From Thiobacillus sp. (lineage in GTDB: Bacteria; Pseudomonadota; Gammaproteobacteria; Burkholderiales; Thiobacillaceae), in contig JANJUT010000048.1 in assembly GCA_024710445.1 (NCBI GenBank), forward strand, positions 1 through 9,776: a DNA stretch of 9,776 bases. The letters are read 5' to 3'. Position 1 is the first letter of the stretch, and every line of letters starts with the position of its first letter. Below the pieces are notes generated by a model. The model saw only the letters and a list, made by a program, of their open reading frames with translations, was not told where the DNA came from and did not search any database. Made by a program: the position numbers and the translations under genes. Positions 1-5,475 of the stretch are shown piece by piece.

Positions 1-81
1 CAATGTGCCCAGGGTCAGTGCGCCCGCGCGCAACCACTCGCTGCGTGAGGGAACATTCAGGGTATCGGACAGAGCACTCAT
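1..81 (-). CDS. xrtA: Exosortase A, N-terminal fragment (cut by window edge)
   Basis: Only the first 27 codons are present. An ATG at 79-81 overlaps the TGA stop of the upstream glycosyltransferase gene in an ATGA, and the frame stays open to base 1. The peptide starts MSALSDTLNV, then has a Ser/Arg-rich stretch with a Trp (SEWLRAG), and then turns hydrophobic (ALTLGTL). This fits a short cytoplasmic tail leading into a first membrane helix. Exosortases are polytopic inner-membrane cysteine proteases that cut PEP-CTERM sorting signals; their Cys/Arg/His active-site residues would lie outside the window. The identification rests mainly on context: the TIGR03087-type glycosyltransferase and the other PEP-CTERM-associated genes are typical neighbours of xrtA. 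The fragment alone cannot prove it. Another membrane protein of the same locus is the alternative. Confidence 0.6.
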   Translation of the reverse strand, partial: MSALSDTLNVPSRSEWLRAGALTLGTL

Positions 82-1316
82 GTTTGGGCAATCTCAAAAA
101 CGGGAGGGGTGACCGGTGGCACGTCAGTTGGAGCGCCCTCAAACAGGGAATCGATCGCGCTCAGATTATGAGCCCAGTCGTAATGCGCCAGGATACAGTC
201 ACGCGCACCGGCGGCAGACGTGGCCGTTCGCAGTTGAGCCACGACCGCTTGCGCAAACCCGGCCTCGCCCTGCGCCAGAATGAAATCACGGCCCGCCTGG
301 GCACGCAATCCTTCGGCTGCCTGGGCGCTGGCCACAACCGGCCGCGCCATCGCCATCGCTTCGAGCACCTTGTTCTGCACGCCACGGGCAATGCGCAGCG
401 GGGCAACGGCGCAGGCTGCGTGCGCCAGATAAGGCCGGACATCGGGTACGCTGCCGGTGACCGTCACGCCAGACTCGCGTGCCAGTTCATTGACCGCTTC
501 GGCCGGCCGGCTGCCGACGATGGTGAACTGCGCACCCGGCACCGCCTCCCGCACAGCAGGAAATATCTGCCGGGCAAACCAGGTGACGGCATCGATATTC
601 GGCCAGTAATCCATGGCGCCGGTGAACACGATTCCCTGAACATCAGTCGCGTACGGATTGGCATAGTCGCGCGCGGGCGAAAAATAATCCGCATCCACGC
701 CGTTCTCGAACGCACTGATTTTATGGTGTGCGCGAGGGGCACGCTGCCGCAACAAGGCCGCCTCGGCTTGCGACACCAGCAGGGTGGCATCAAAGCCTTC
801 GGCCATGTGCGCCTCCCATTCAGCCAGCTTGCGGCCCTCTCGCGCATACACCCACGAAAGCGGCCAGCGCTGTGTCGCTGCGTACTGGGTCCACTTGTCG
901 GAATCGACATCGACCATATCCAGCACGCGATGCCTGATCGCGTCCGGCATGAACTGCGCCATCGCCGAGGAAAAGGCCAGCCCGCGCGTCACTTTGCCGC
1001 AAGCGGCCAATTCACCGGCCCAGCACTTGAGTTCACGGTTGCGGTAATACGGCAGCGTCAGCGCCTCACCGCTCAGCAGGCCGGTCAGGCTCGCCAGCTT
1101 TGCGTGCCGCTGGTTCAGCGGCAACAACTTGATCGAGGCGCAATATGGCTTGAGTGCGTCCTGATAGCGCCAGTCATCGGGATCGTCGACAAAAGCTCCG
1201 AGATGAATGGCATAGCGCTCACTGAGATGGCGCAGCAGGTGGAACGAGCGAATCTTGTCGCCCTTGTTTGGGGGAAAAGGGATGCGATGCGCGAGAAACA
1301 GTAGCCCCTCTTTCAC
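78..1316 (-). CDS. PEP-CTERM/XrtA system glycosyltransferase (GT4 family, TIGR03087-like)
   Basis: A 412-residue, GT-B-fold retaining glycosyltransferase, probably adding a sugar from a nucleotide donor to the lipid-linked exopolysaccharide repeat at the cytoplasmic face of the inner membrane. The N-terminus has the family-typical motif RIPFPPNKGDKIRS (11-24). DMVDVDSDKW lies at 133-142 and ENGVD at 204-208. The donor-binding half begins with FTGAMDYWPN (231-240) and contains GSVPDVRPYL (289-298). Then comes the GT4 signature VLEAMAMARPVVAS (317-330), with the conserved Glu pair near 319 and 335. There is no signal peptide or membrane helix. The initiator is GTG (1314-1316), 3 bp after the FemAB-like stop, with GGGG six bases upstream as a ribosome site. 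The stop overlaps the next ATG by 4 bp (ATGA). The family is established as exosortase-associated; the sugar transferred cannot be read from sequence. Confidence 0.93.
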   Translation of the reverse strand: MKEGLLFLAHRIPFPPNKGDKIRSFHLLRHLSERYAIHLGAFVDDPDDWRYQDALKPYCASIKLLPLNQRHAKLASLTGLLSGEALTLPYYRNRELKCWAGELAACGKVTRGLAFSSAMAQFMPDAIRHRVLDMVDVDSDKWTQYAATQRWPLSWVYAREGRKLAEWEAHMAEGFDATLLVSQAEAALLRQRAPRAHHKISAFENGVDADYFSPARDYANPYATDVQGIVFTGAMDYWPNIDAVTWFARQIFPAVREAVPGAQFTIVGSRPAEAVNELARESGVTVTGSVPDVRPYLAHAACAVAPLRIARGVQNKVLEAMAMARPVVASAQAAEGLRAQAGRDFILAQGEAGFAQAVVAQLRTATSAAGARDCILAHYDWAHNLSAIDSLFEGAPTDVPPVTPPVFEIAQT

Positions 1317-1319
1317 GCC

Positions 1320-2393
1320 TCACCCCAGATTCTTGACGATATGGGGCCCGATCACGTTGGCGAGCGCCAGCGGCATTTTCTTCCAGGCCTGGATGAAGAG
1401 GCGGTATTTGGGATTGAGCGGATTGATGTCCGGAACCGTTTTGTCGGTCACCAGAAAATATTCGTAGTACAGCGGCGTCGGTTCAAAGCCCCAGTTCTTC
1501 TTGAAATCGAACGAACCGGTGCCGCGCTTGCTGCGGCCGAAATCGAACACCTTAAGCCCGCGCTCGCAGGCACGGCGCATCAACTCCCAGTACATGAAAT
1601 CGTTGCCCGCCACGGCGCGTGCGGCATCCGTCCCGCCTCCGTAATACGGCAACACCTCGTCACGAAAATAGAACGACATCACACTGGCAATCACTGCGCC
1701 ATTCAGCGTGATGGTCAGCACTTCGCAATCGTCGCCAAACTCGTCTTTCAGCAGCTTGAAAAACGTTCGCGAGAACACGGGCGTGCCCAGACGATGCACG
1801 CTGGCTGAATAGGCCTGGAAAAACCGCGTGGTGTCGGTATCGATTTCACCGATCAGGCCGGCCTTGATGCCCTTCCGTACCATCGCCCGCTGTTTGCGCG
1901 GGATGGCGTTCATATTGGCGTCGACTTCCGGCTCGATGGCTTTCTTGAAGGTGACGTACAAATCCTTGGTCGGCCAGTGCGCATGCTGGGCAACCTGATT
2001 GCGGCATTCGAGCGCCCCCACCTTGAGCTTGATCGCGAGCGCCTGTGCTGCCTCATCAAGCGCGCGATAGGCGGCATCGTTGTCGGCCAGGATGCCGCCA
2101 TAGGCGCAGAACGGCAGTGAACCCAGACTGTGGCCAAACAACCAGCTGTTGATTTCGGCCAGCGGCAACACGCCAATCATGTCGCCGTCACGTTCGGCCA
2201 GCAGAAAATGCGTGCGGTGGCCGAAAGCATCCTCGATCACCCGCCGCCAGCCTGCACGGTGAAAAAAAGTGCCGTCCGGATGGGTCAGCACATAGGCATC
2301 CCAGCGTACCGTATCGTTCGCGGTCAACAGGCGAACCGTGACATCAGCCGATGCGGCGGCGGTTTGGGTGAAGGGTTCAGCCTGCCGGTTCAA
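1320..2393 (-). CDS. FemAB-related protein of PEP-CTERM/XrtA system (GNAT fold, TIGR03019-like)
   Basis: A 357-residue soluble protein with the double-GNAT look of FemA/FemX enzymes. The first lobe includes HFLLAERDGDMIGVLPLAEI (62-81). A basic link NAIPRKQRAMVRKGIK lies at 152-167. The second lobe ends in the conserved block FDFGRSKRGTGSFDFKKNWG (283-302). FemAB enzymes transfer amino acids from aminoacyl-tRNA to peptidoglycan precursors; the exosortase-linked branch has no proven substrate, and acyl or aminoacyl transfer to an exopolysaccharide sugar is an inference. The apparent initiator is TTG (2391-2393), overlapping the deacetylase TGA as TTGA. I see no clear ribosome site, so translation probably depends on coupling to the upstream gene. 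No nearby in-frame ATG gives a better start: the conserved-looking sequence begins by about residue 18. There is no signal peptide, so it is cytoplasmic. Confidence 0.9.
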   Translation of the reverse strand: MNRQAEPFTQTAAASADVTVRLLTANDTVRWDAYVLTHPDGTFFHRAGWRRVIEDAFGHRTHFLLAERDGDMIGVLPLAEINSWLFGHSLGSLPFCAYGGILADNDAAYRALDEAAQALAIKLKVGALECRNQVAQHAHWPTKDLYVTFKKAIEPEVDANMNAIPRKQRAMVRKGIKAGLIGEIDTDTTRFFQAYSASVHRLGTPVFSRTFFKLLKDEFGDDCEVLTITLNGAVIASVMSFYFRDEVLPYYGGGTDAARAVAGNDFMYWELMRRACERGLKVFDFGRSKRGTGSFDFKKNWGFEPTPLYYEYFLVTDKTVPDINPLNPKYRLFIQAWKKMPLALANVIGPHIVKNLG

Positions 2394-3247
2394 TGGGCAG
2401 GCAGGAACACACGGTCAACGCGGTCCCATTCAAAATCGGTCAACAATTGGCGCAGCCTGTCCGGCATCCGGTGCAGATTCACGTAATGACGAAAGCGCGT
2501 CCTGGCCGACAAACCGGACTGGCGGGGTTGCCCGGCATCGAGTTCCCAGGGGTGGAAATAGAACATGCAGGACGCCTGGTCCTGCGCGTTGACGCGACGC
2601 AGCATCCAGCGCGATACGGAATAAGGAAGCAATCGAAACCAGCCGCCGCCGGCAGCAGGCAGGTTGCGGCCCATCAGCGACAGCGTGGTCGGCGGCAATT
2701 CCAGAATGCCGTGCTCGCCATTGGGATGATTGGGGAAACGCGGTGCGTCCGGCATGCCGTAATGATCGTGGCGCACCGGATAAATGCTTGAGCTATACAC
2801 GTAGCCCGCATTCTCCAGTTCCTGTACCGCCCACCAGTTTTCCCGGTTGATCGAGAAACTCGGCGCACGGTAGCCGCGTATGGCCACCCCGCCCAGGTCT
2901 TCAAGAATGTGCTTGGCACGGGTGATGTCGTCACGAAACTGCTCGGGGGTGAGATCCGACGCACGCTGGTGGCCGTAACCATGGCTGGCGAGTTCATGGC
3001 CGCCGTCGACAATGCGGCGCACCACCTGAGGATAGCGCTCGGCAATCCAGCCCAGGGTGAAGAACGTTGCCTTGGCATGGGCCTCGTCGAGCAGGCCGAG
3101 AATCACATCGACATTGCGCTCGACCCGGCACGGCAGGCTGTCCCAGTCTTCACGCCGGATATGCGGCGCAAACGCAGACACCTGGAAGTAATCCTCGACG
3201 TCGATCGACATTGCATTTTTTATCGTGGCATTCCTGATTGCCGCCAT
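2390..3247 (-). CDS. XrtA-system polysaccharide deacetylase (NodB domain, TIGR03006-like)
   Basis: A 285-residue carbohydrate esterase family 4 (NodB-type) metal-dependent deacetylase, expected to remove N- or O-acetyl groups from exopolysaccharide sugars. Visible motifs: motif 1 SIDVEDYFQVSAF (14-26) with the Asp pair D16/D19; the metal-binding motif SHGYGH with H89 and H93, preceded by H84; motif 3 RGYRAPSFS (124-132); YSSSIYP (151-157); and FHPWELD (231-237), carrying the late catalytic-region His. A DUF3473-like C-terminal extension (about 200-285) is typical of this exosortase branch. There is no signal peptide, so the protein looks cytoplasmic, unlike many secreted deacetylases. The ATG directly abuts the wecB stop (TAA then ATG), with AGGTGG five bases upstream. 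An inner ATG at codon 13 is possible but has no comparable ribosome site. It overlaps the FemAB-like gene by 4 bp. Confidence 0.95.
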   Translation of the reverse strand: MAAIRNATIKNAMSIDVEDYFQVSAFAPHIRREDWDSLPCRVERNVDVILGLLDEAHAKATFFTLGWIAERYPQVVRRIVDGGHELASHGYGHQRASDLTPEQFRDDITRAKHILEDLGGVAIRGYRAPSFSINRENWWAVQELENAGYVYSSSIYPVRHDHYGMPDAPRFPNHPNGEHGILELPPTTLSLMGRNLPAAGGGWFRLLPYSVSRWMLRRVNAQDQASCMFYFHPWELDAGQPRQSGLSARTRFRHYVNLHRMPDRLRQLLTDFEWDRVDRVFLPAH

Positions 3248-4351
3248 TTACGCCACCTTCACGCCTTTCGGCGCCGGCAGCCAGGTTTTTAGCGTATGCG
3301 CAATGCGCATGGCCGCGCGGCCATCCCAGTATTCGGGAATCCGCCCCGCCTTGCCGCCATTTGCCATCACCTCGCGGAAGGCTGCGCGAATCGCATCCGG
3401 GTCAGGGCCGACCAGGGTATTGGTCCCCTCCGCAATCGTGATTGGGCGCTCGGTGTTCTCGCGCAAGGTAAGACAGGGCACGCCGAGCGCGGTGGTTTCT
3501 TCCTGGATGCCGCCGGAATCGGTCAGCACCAGCCTGGCATCGCGCATCAGGCCCAGCATTTCCAGGTAACCCAGGGGGGGCAGAATATGCAGGCCATCCA
3601 GCCTGGCCATGAATCCGAATTTTTCGATATTGCTGCGCGTTCGGGGATGCAGGGGCAGCACCACCGGCAGGCTGCGGTTGATTTCGGCCACCACATCAAG
3701 CAGCGCAGCAAGTGTGGCCGGATCGTCGACATTGGAGGGACGGTGCAGCGTCAGTACTGCGTAGCCTGTCAGTGCGGTTCCCAGGGTCTGGCTGGCCGGC
3801 ACCGCATGCTCGAGGTTGCGGTACAGTGTGTCGATCATCACGTTGCCGACAAATTCCACCCGTGCCGGATCGATTCCTTCGCGTTGCAGGTTGGCGAGCG
3901 CACTCTTTTCGGTAATGAACAGCAGGTCGGATATCTGATCGGTGAGCACGCGGTTGATTTCTTCCGGCATGCCGCGGTCGTAGCTGCGCAGCCCTGCCTC
4001 GACGTGGATCACGCGCACGCCACGCTTGGCCGCCACCAGCGCACAGGCAATCGTGGAATTCACATCGCCCACCACCAGAACGGCCTGCGGCCGCACGCTT
4101 TCCAATACGGGTTCAAAGCGTTTCATCACCTCGGCGGTCTGCACGGCATGACTGCCGGAACCCACCTCCAGATGGTGATCCGGACGCGGGATGCCAAGGT
4201 CGGCAAAAAAGCTGTCGCTCATCGCTACGTCGTAATGTTGTCCCGTGTGCAGCAATTGTGCGGCAATGCCGGCCTCGGCCAGTGCTGCCATCACCGGTGC
4301 GATTTTCATGAAATTGGGGCGTGCGCCCGCGACGCATAAAACCTGTGTCAT
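3248..4351 (-). CDS. wecB: UDP-N-acetylglucosamine 2-epimerase (non-hydrolysing)
   Basis: A 367-residue cytoplasmic enzyme interconverting UDP-GlcNAc and UDP-ManNAc, which supplies ManNAc or, after oxidation, ManNAcA for polysaccharide synthesis. The length matches the family (about 370-380). Residues numbered from the ATG at 4351: GARPNFMKIAPVM (9-21), HTGQHYD (35-41), VVGDVNST with D96, HVEAGLRSYDRGMPEE with E118 and the E130/E131 pair, TLHRPSNVDD with H203, and the nucleotide-binding TDSGGIQEETTALGVP (277-292). These correspond to the Asp, Glu, Glu and His catalytic positions known from E. coli WecB. I chose ATG at 4349-4351 because AGGGG lies five bases upstream. A GTG two codons earlier (4355-4357) lies inside that site and is unlikely. 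It begins 8 bp after the ATPase stop and ends flush with the deacetylase start. Confidence 0.96.
   Translation of the reverse strand: MTQVLCVAGARPNFMKIAPVMAALAEAGIAAQLLHTGQHYDVAMSDSFFADLGIPRPDHHLEVGSGSHAVQTAEVMKRFEPVLESVRPQAVLVVGDVNSTIACALVAAKRGVRVIHVEAGLRSYDRGMPEEINRVLTDQISDLLFITEKSALANLQREGIDPARVEFVGNVMIDTLYRNLEHAVPASQTLGTALTGYAVLTLHRPSNVDDPATLAALLDVVAEINRSLPVVLPLHPRTRSNIEKFGFMARLDGLHILPPLGYLEMLGLMRDARLVLTDSGGIQEETTALGVPCLTLRENTERPITIAEGTNTLVGPDPDAIRAAFREVMANGGKAGRIPEYWDGRAAMRIAHTLKTWLPAPKGVKVA
3253..3259 (-). promoter_or_regulatory. Ribosome binding site of the deacetylase gene
   Basis: On the minus strand AAGGTGG lies five bases before the ATG at 3245-3247, inside the last codons of wecB. 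It supports the start that directly abuts the wecB stop rather than the in-frame ATG 12 codons further in. Confidence 0.6.
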
Positions 4352-4356
4352 GGCCA

Positions 4357-4361
4357 CCCCT
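4357..4361 (-). promoter_or_regulatory. Ribosome binding site of wecB (decides its start)
   Basis: AGGGG on the minus strand, five bases (TGGCC) before the ATG at 4351, overlapping the TAG stop of the ATPase gene. A GTG start at 4357 would sit inside it, so the ATG is preferred. Confidence 0.65.
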
Positions 4362-5394
4362 AATGCGTAGCGTCCGGATGATCGGGTGGCAGGCTCTCGT
4401 CCATCTCTGCGTGGCGTTCACTCACGGTGTACAGAATCTTGCGCACAATGGGCAGGATGCGGTTGATCGATCGCTCCATCTGCTCGACACGTTGCGCAAG
4501 GCGCAGGGTGTCTTCGTTGGGCAAAGCCCCGGCTGCCGGTGCTTGATGGCTGACGCCGGTGGAGCCCTGGAAATCCTGGTGCGCGACTTCGCTTTTCAGA
4601 TCGGAGATCACTTCGTTCACCTCGGCTGCGCCAAAGTGGTTTTTTTCTTCAAGAAACCCGAACAGCAACAAACGGTCGCAGGTGGTGTTCAGGCGTCGCG
4701 GGATGCCGCCGGTGAACCGGTGCAGTTCGGCAAACGCCTCATCGTCGAATCCTGGCGTGCCCTTCCAGCCCACGGTGCGCAAACGGTGCTCGATATAGCC
4801 ACGGGTCTCGTCGGCATCGAGCGGCCCCAGGTGATACGAGGCCACCACGCGCTGACGCAATTGCTGCATGTCCGGGCTTTGCAGAATGCCGCGAAACTCG
4901 GGTTGTCCCAGCAGGAAGGTCTGGATCAGCGAACGTTCGTCGTTCTGGAAGTTGGACAGCATGCGCAGCTCCTCCACCGCGCGCGGCGTCAGGTTCTGCG
5001 CCTCGTCCACCACCAGCAGGGCACGCTTGCCCTGGCGTGTCGCCGCACCCAGAAAGTCTTCCAGGTTCTTGAGCAGGGCCGACTTGGTCAGCCCTTCATG
5101 CTCCAGCCCAAACGAGGCGGCCACGCTGCGCAGCGTGTCTTCGGCATCCAGCTGGGTCGATACCAGCTGCGCCGCAATCAGGTTGTGCGATTCAAGCTGC
5201 CGGAACAGGTTGCGCACCAAAGTGGTCTTGCCCGCACCGACTTCGCCGGTGATAACGATAAAGCCTTCGCCCAGCGACAGGCCGTAATCCAGATAGGCCA
5301 TCGCGCGCTTGTGCCCCTTCGACCCGAAGAAAAAACGCGGGTCGGGATTGAGCTGAAACGGCTTGGCACTAAAGCGGTAATAATCTTCGTACAT
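4360..5394 (-). CDS. XrtA-associated AAA+ ATPase (ExeA/GspA-like, TIGR03015-like)
   Basis: A 344-residue P-loop ATPase of the ExeA/MshM type. The family-typical start MYEDYYRFSAKPFQ leads into NPDPRFFF (16-23). Walker A is GEVGAGKTT (50-58), Walker B LLVVDEAQN (126-134), a sensor-like strand TFLLGQPEF is at 149-157, and an arginine-finger-like RQRVVASYHLGPL at 170-182. After about residue 250 comes a low-complexity linker rich in Gly, Ala and Gln, then an amphipathic helix (about 286-311), likely a coiled-coil contact. There is no peptidoglycan-binding domain or membrane helix, unlike full-length ExeA. The role in exopolysaccharide or PEP-CTERM protein export is unproven. I chose the ATG at 5392-5394, which matches the conserved family start and lies about 40 bases after a predicted sigma-54 start point. 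A GTG extension to 5427 lacks a ribosome site and runs through hairpin sequence. Confidence 0.93.
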   Translation of the reverse strand: MYEDYYRFSAKPFQLNPDPRFFFGSKGHKRAMAYLDYGLSLGEGFIVITGEVGAGKTTLVRNLFRQLESHNLIAAQLVSTQLDAEDTLRSVAASFGLEHEGLTKSALLKNLEDFLGAATRQGKRALLVVDEAQNLTPRAVEELRMLSNFQNDERSLIQTFLLGQPEFRGILQSPDMQQLRQRVVASYHLGPLDADETRGYIEHRLRTVGWKGTPGFDDEAFAELHRFTGGIPRRLNTTCDRLLLFGFLEEKNHFGAAEVNEVISDLKSEVAHQDFQGSTGVSHQAPAAGALPNEDTLRLAQRVEQMERSINRILPIVRKILYTVSERHAEMDESLPPDHPDATH

Positions 5395-5411
5395 GGACGA
5401 TCCGTTTTCTG

Positions 5412-5442
5412 AGTGGGGCACAGCCACTGTTCACACACAGTG
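5412..5442 (-). other. Two overlapping, mutually exclusive hairpins in the ATPase leader
   Basis: Read on the minus strand, CACTGT (5442-5437) can pair perfectly with ACAGTG (5430-5425) across a 6-base loop. AGTGG (5428-5424) can instead pair with CCACT (5416-5412) across a 7-base loop. The two structures share bases 5425-5428, so only one can form at a time. There is no T-run, so neither looks like a simple terminator. A transcript starting near 5435 would lack the first arm and could form only the second hairpin, whereas read-through RNA could form either. Confidence 0.35.
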
Positions 5443-5445
5443 CGA

Positions 5446-5461
5446 AGCAATGGCCATGCCA
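5446..5461 (-). promoter_or_regulatory. Sigma-54 (RpoN) -24/-12 promoter before the ATPase-wecB-...-xrtA block
   Basis: On the minus strand the 16 bases TGGCATGGCCATTGCT match the known sigma-54 consensus TGGCAC-G-R-N3-TTGC-W at all defined positions except the sixth, where C is replaced by T. The GG and GC dinucleotides are separated by exactly 10 bases, as required. It sits in the 81-bp gap, 14 bp beyond the outer-membrane-protein stop. Transcription would start near 5435, leaving an approximately 40-base leader before the ATG at 5394. Exosortase systems often encode a sigma-54-interacting response regulator (PrsR, with kinase PrsK), which makes this plausible. No activator binding site was identified. 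Confidence 0.6.
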
Positions 5462-5475
5462 TTCGGGCAGGCCGG

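Noticed and set aside
3..1304. Long plus-strand open frame (433 codons) opposite the glycosyltransferase
   Set aside because: The translation is rich in Arg, His and Gln without any recognisable motif, and it is the mirror of a clear GT4 gene. High GC at codon ends removes stops on the opposite strand.
3296..4339. Plus-strand open frame opposite wecB
   Set aside because: His/Gln/Arg-rich, with no domain, signal or ribosome site. The minus strand carries all catalytic motifs of the epimerase.
4352..4357. wecB start at GTG two codons upstream
   Set aside because: That GTG lies within the AGGGGTGG ribosome site, which is correctly spaced for the ATG at 4351.
4321..5412. Plus-strand open frame opposite the ATPase
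   Set aside because: It spans the intergenic gap and parts of two minus-strand genes, with no family signature. It is explained as an antisense shadow.
5395..5427. N-terminal extension of the ATPase to a GTG at 5425-5427
   Set aside because: The added 11 residues precede the conserved family start MYEDYYRF, the GTG has no ribosome site, and the region is hairpin sequence just downstream of a predicted promoter.
5449..5463. Perfect inverted repeat AATGGC-CAT-GCCATT as a regulator binding site
   Set aside because: It coincides with the sigma-54 -24/-12 elements. The symmetry is probably a by-product of that promoter, although a repressor site cannot be excluded.
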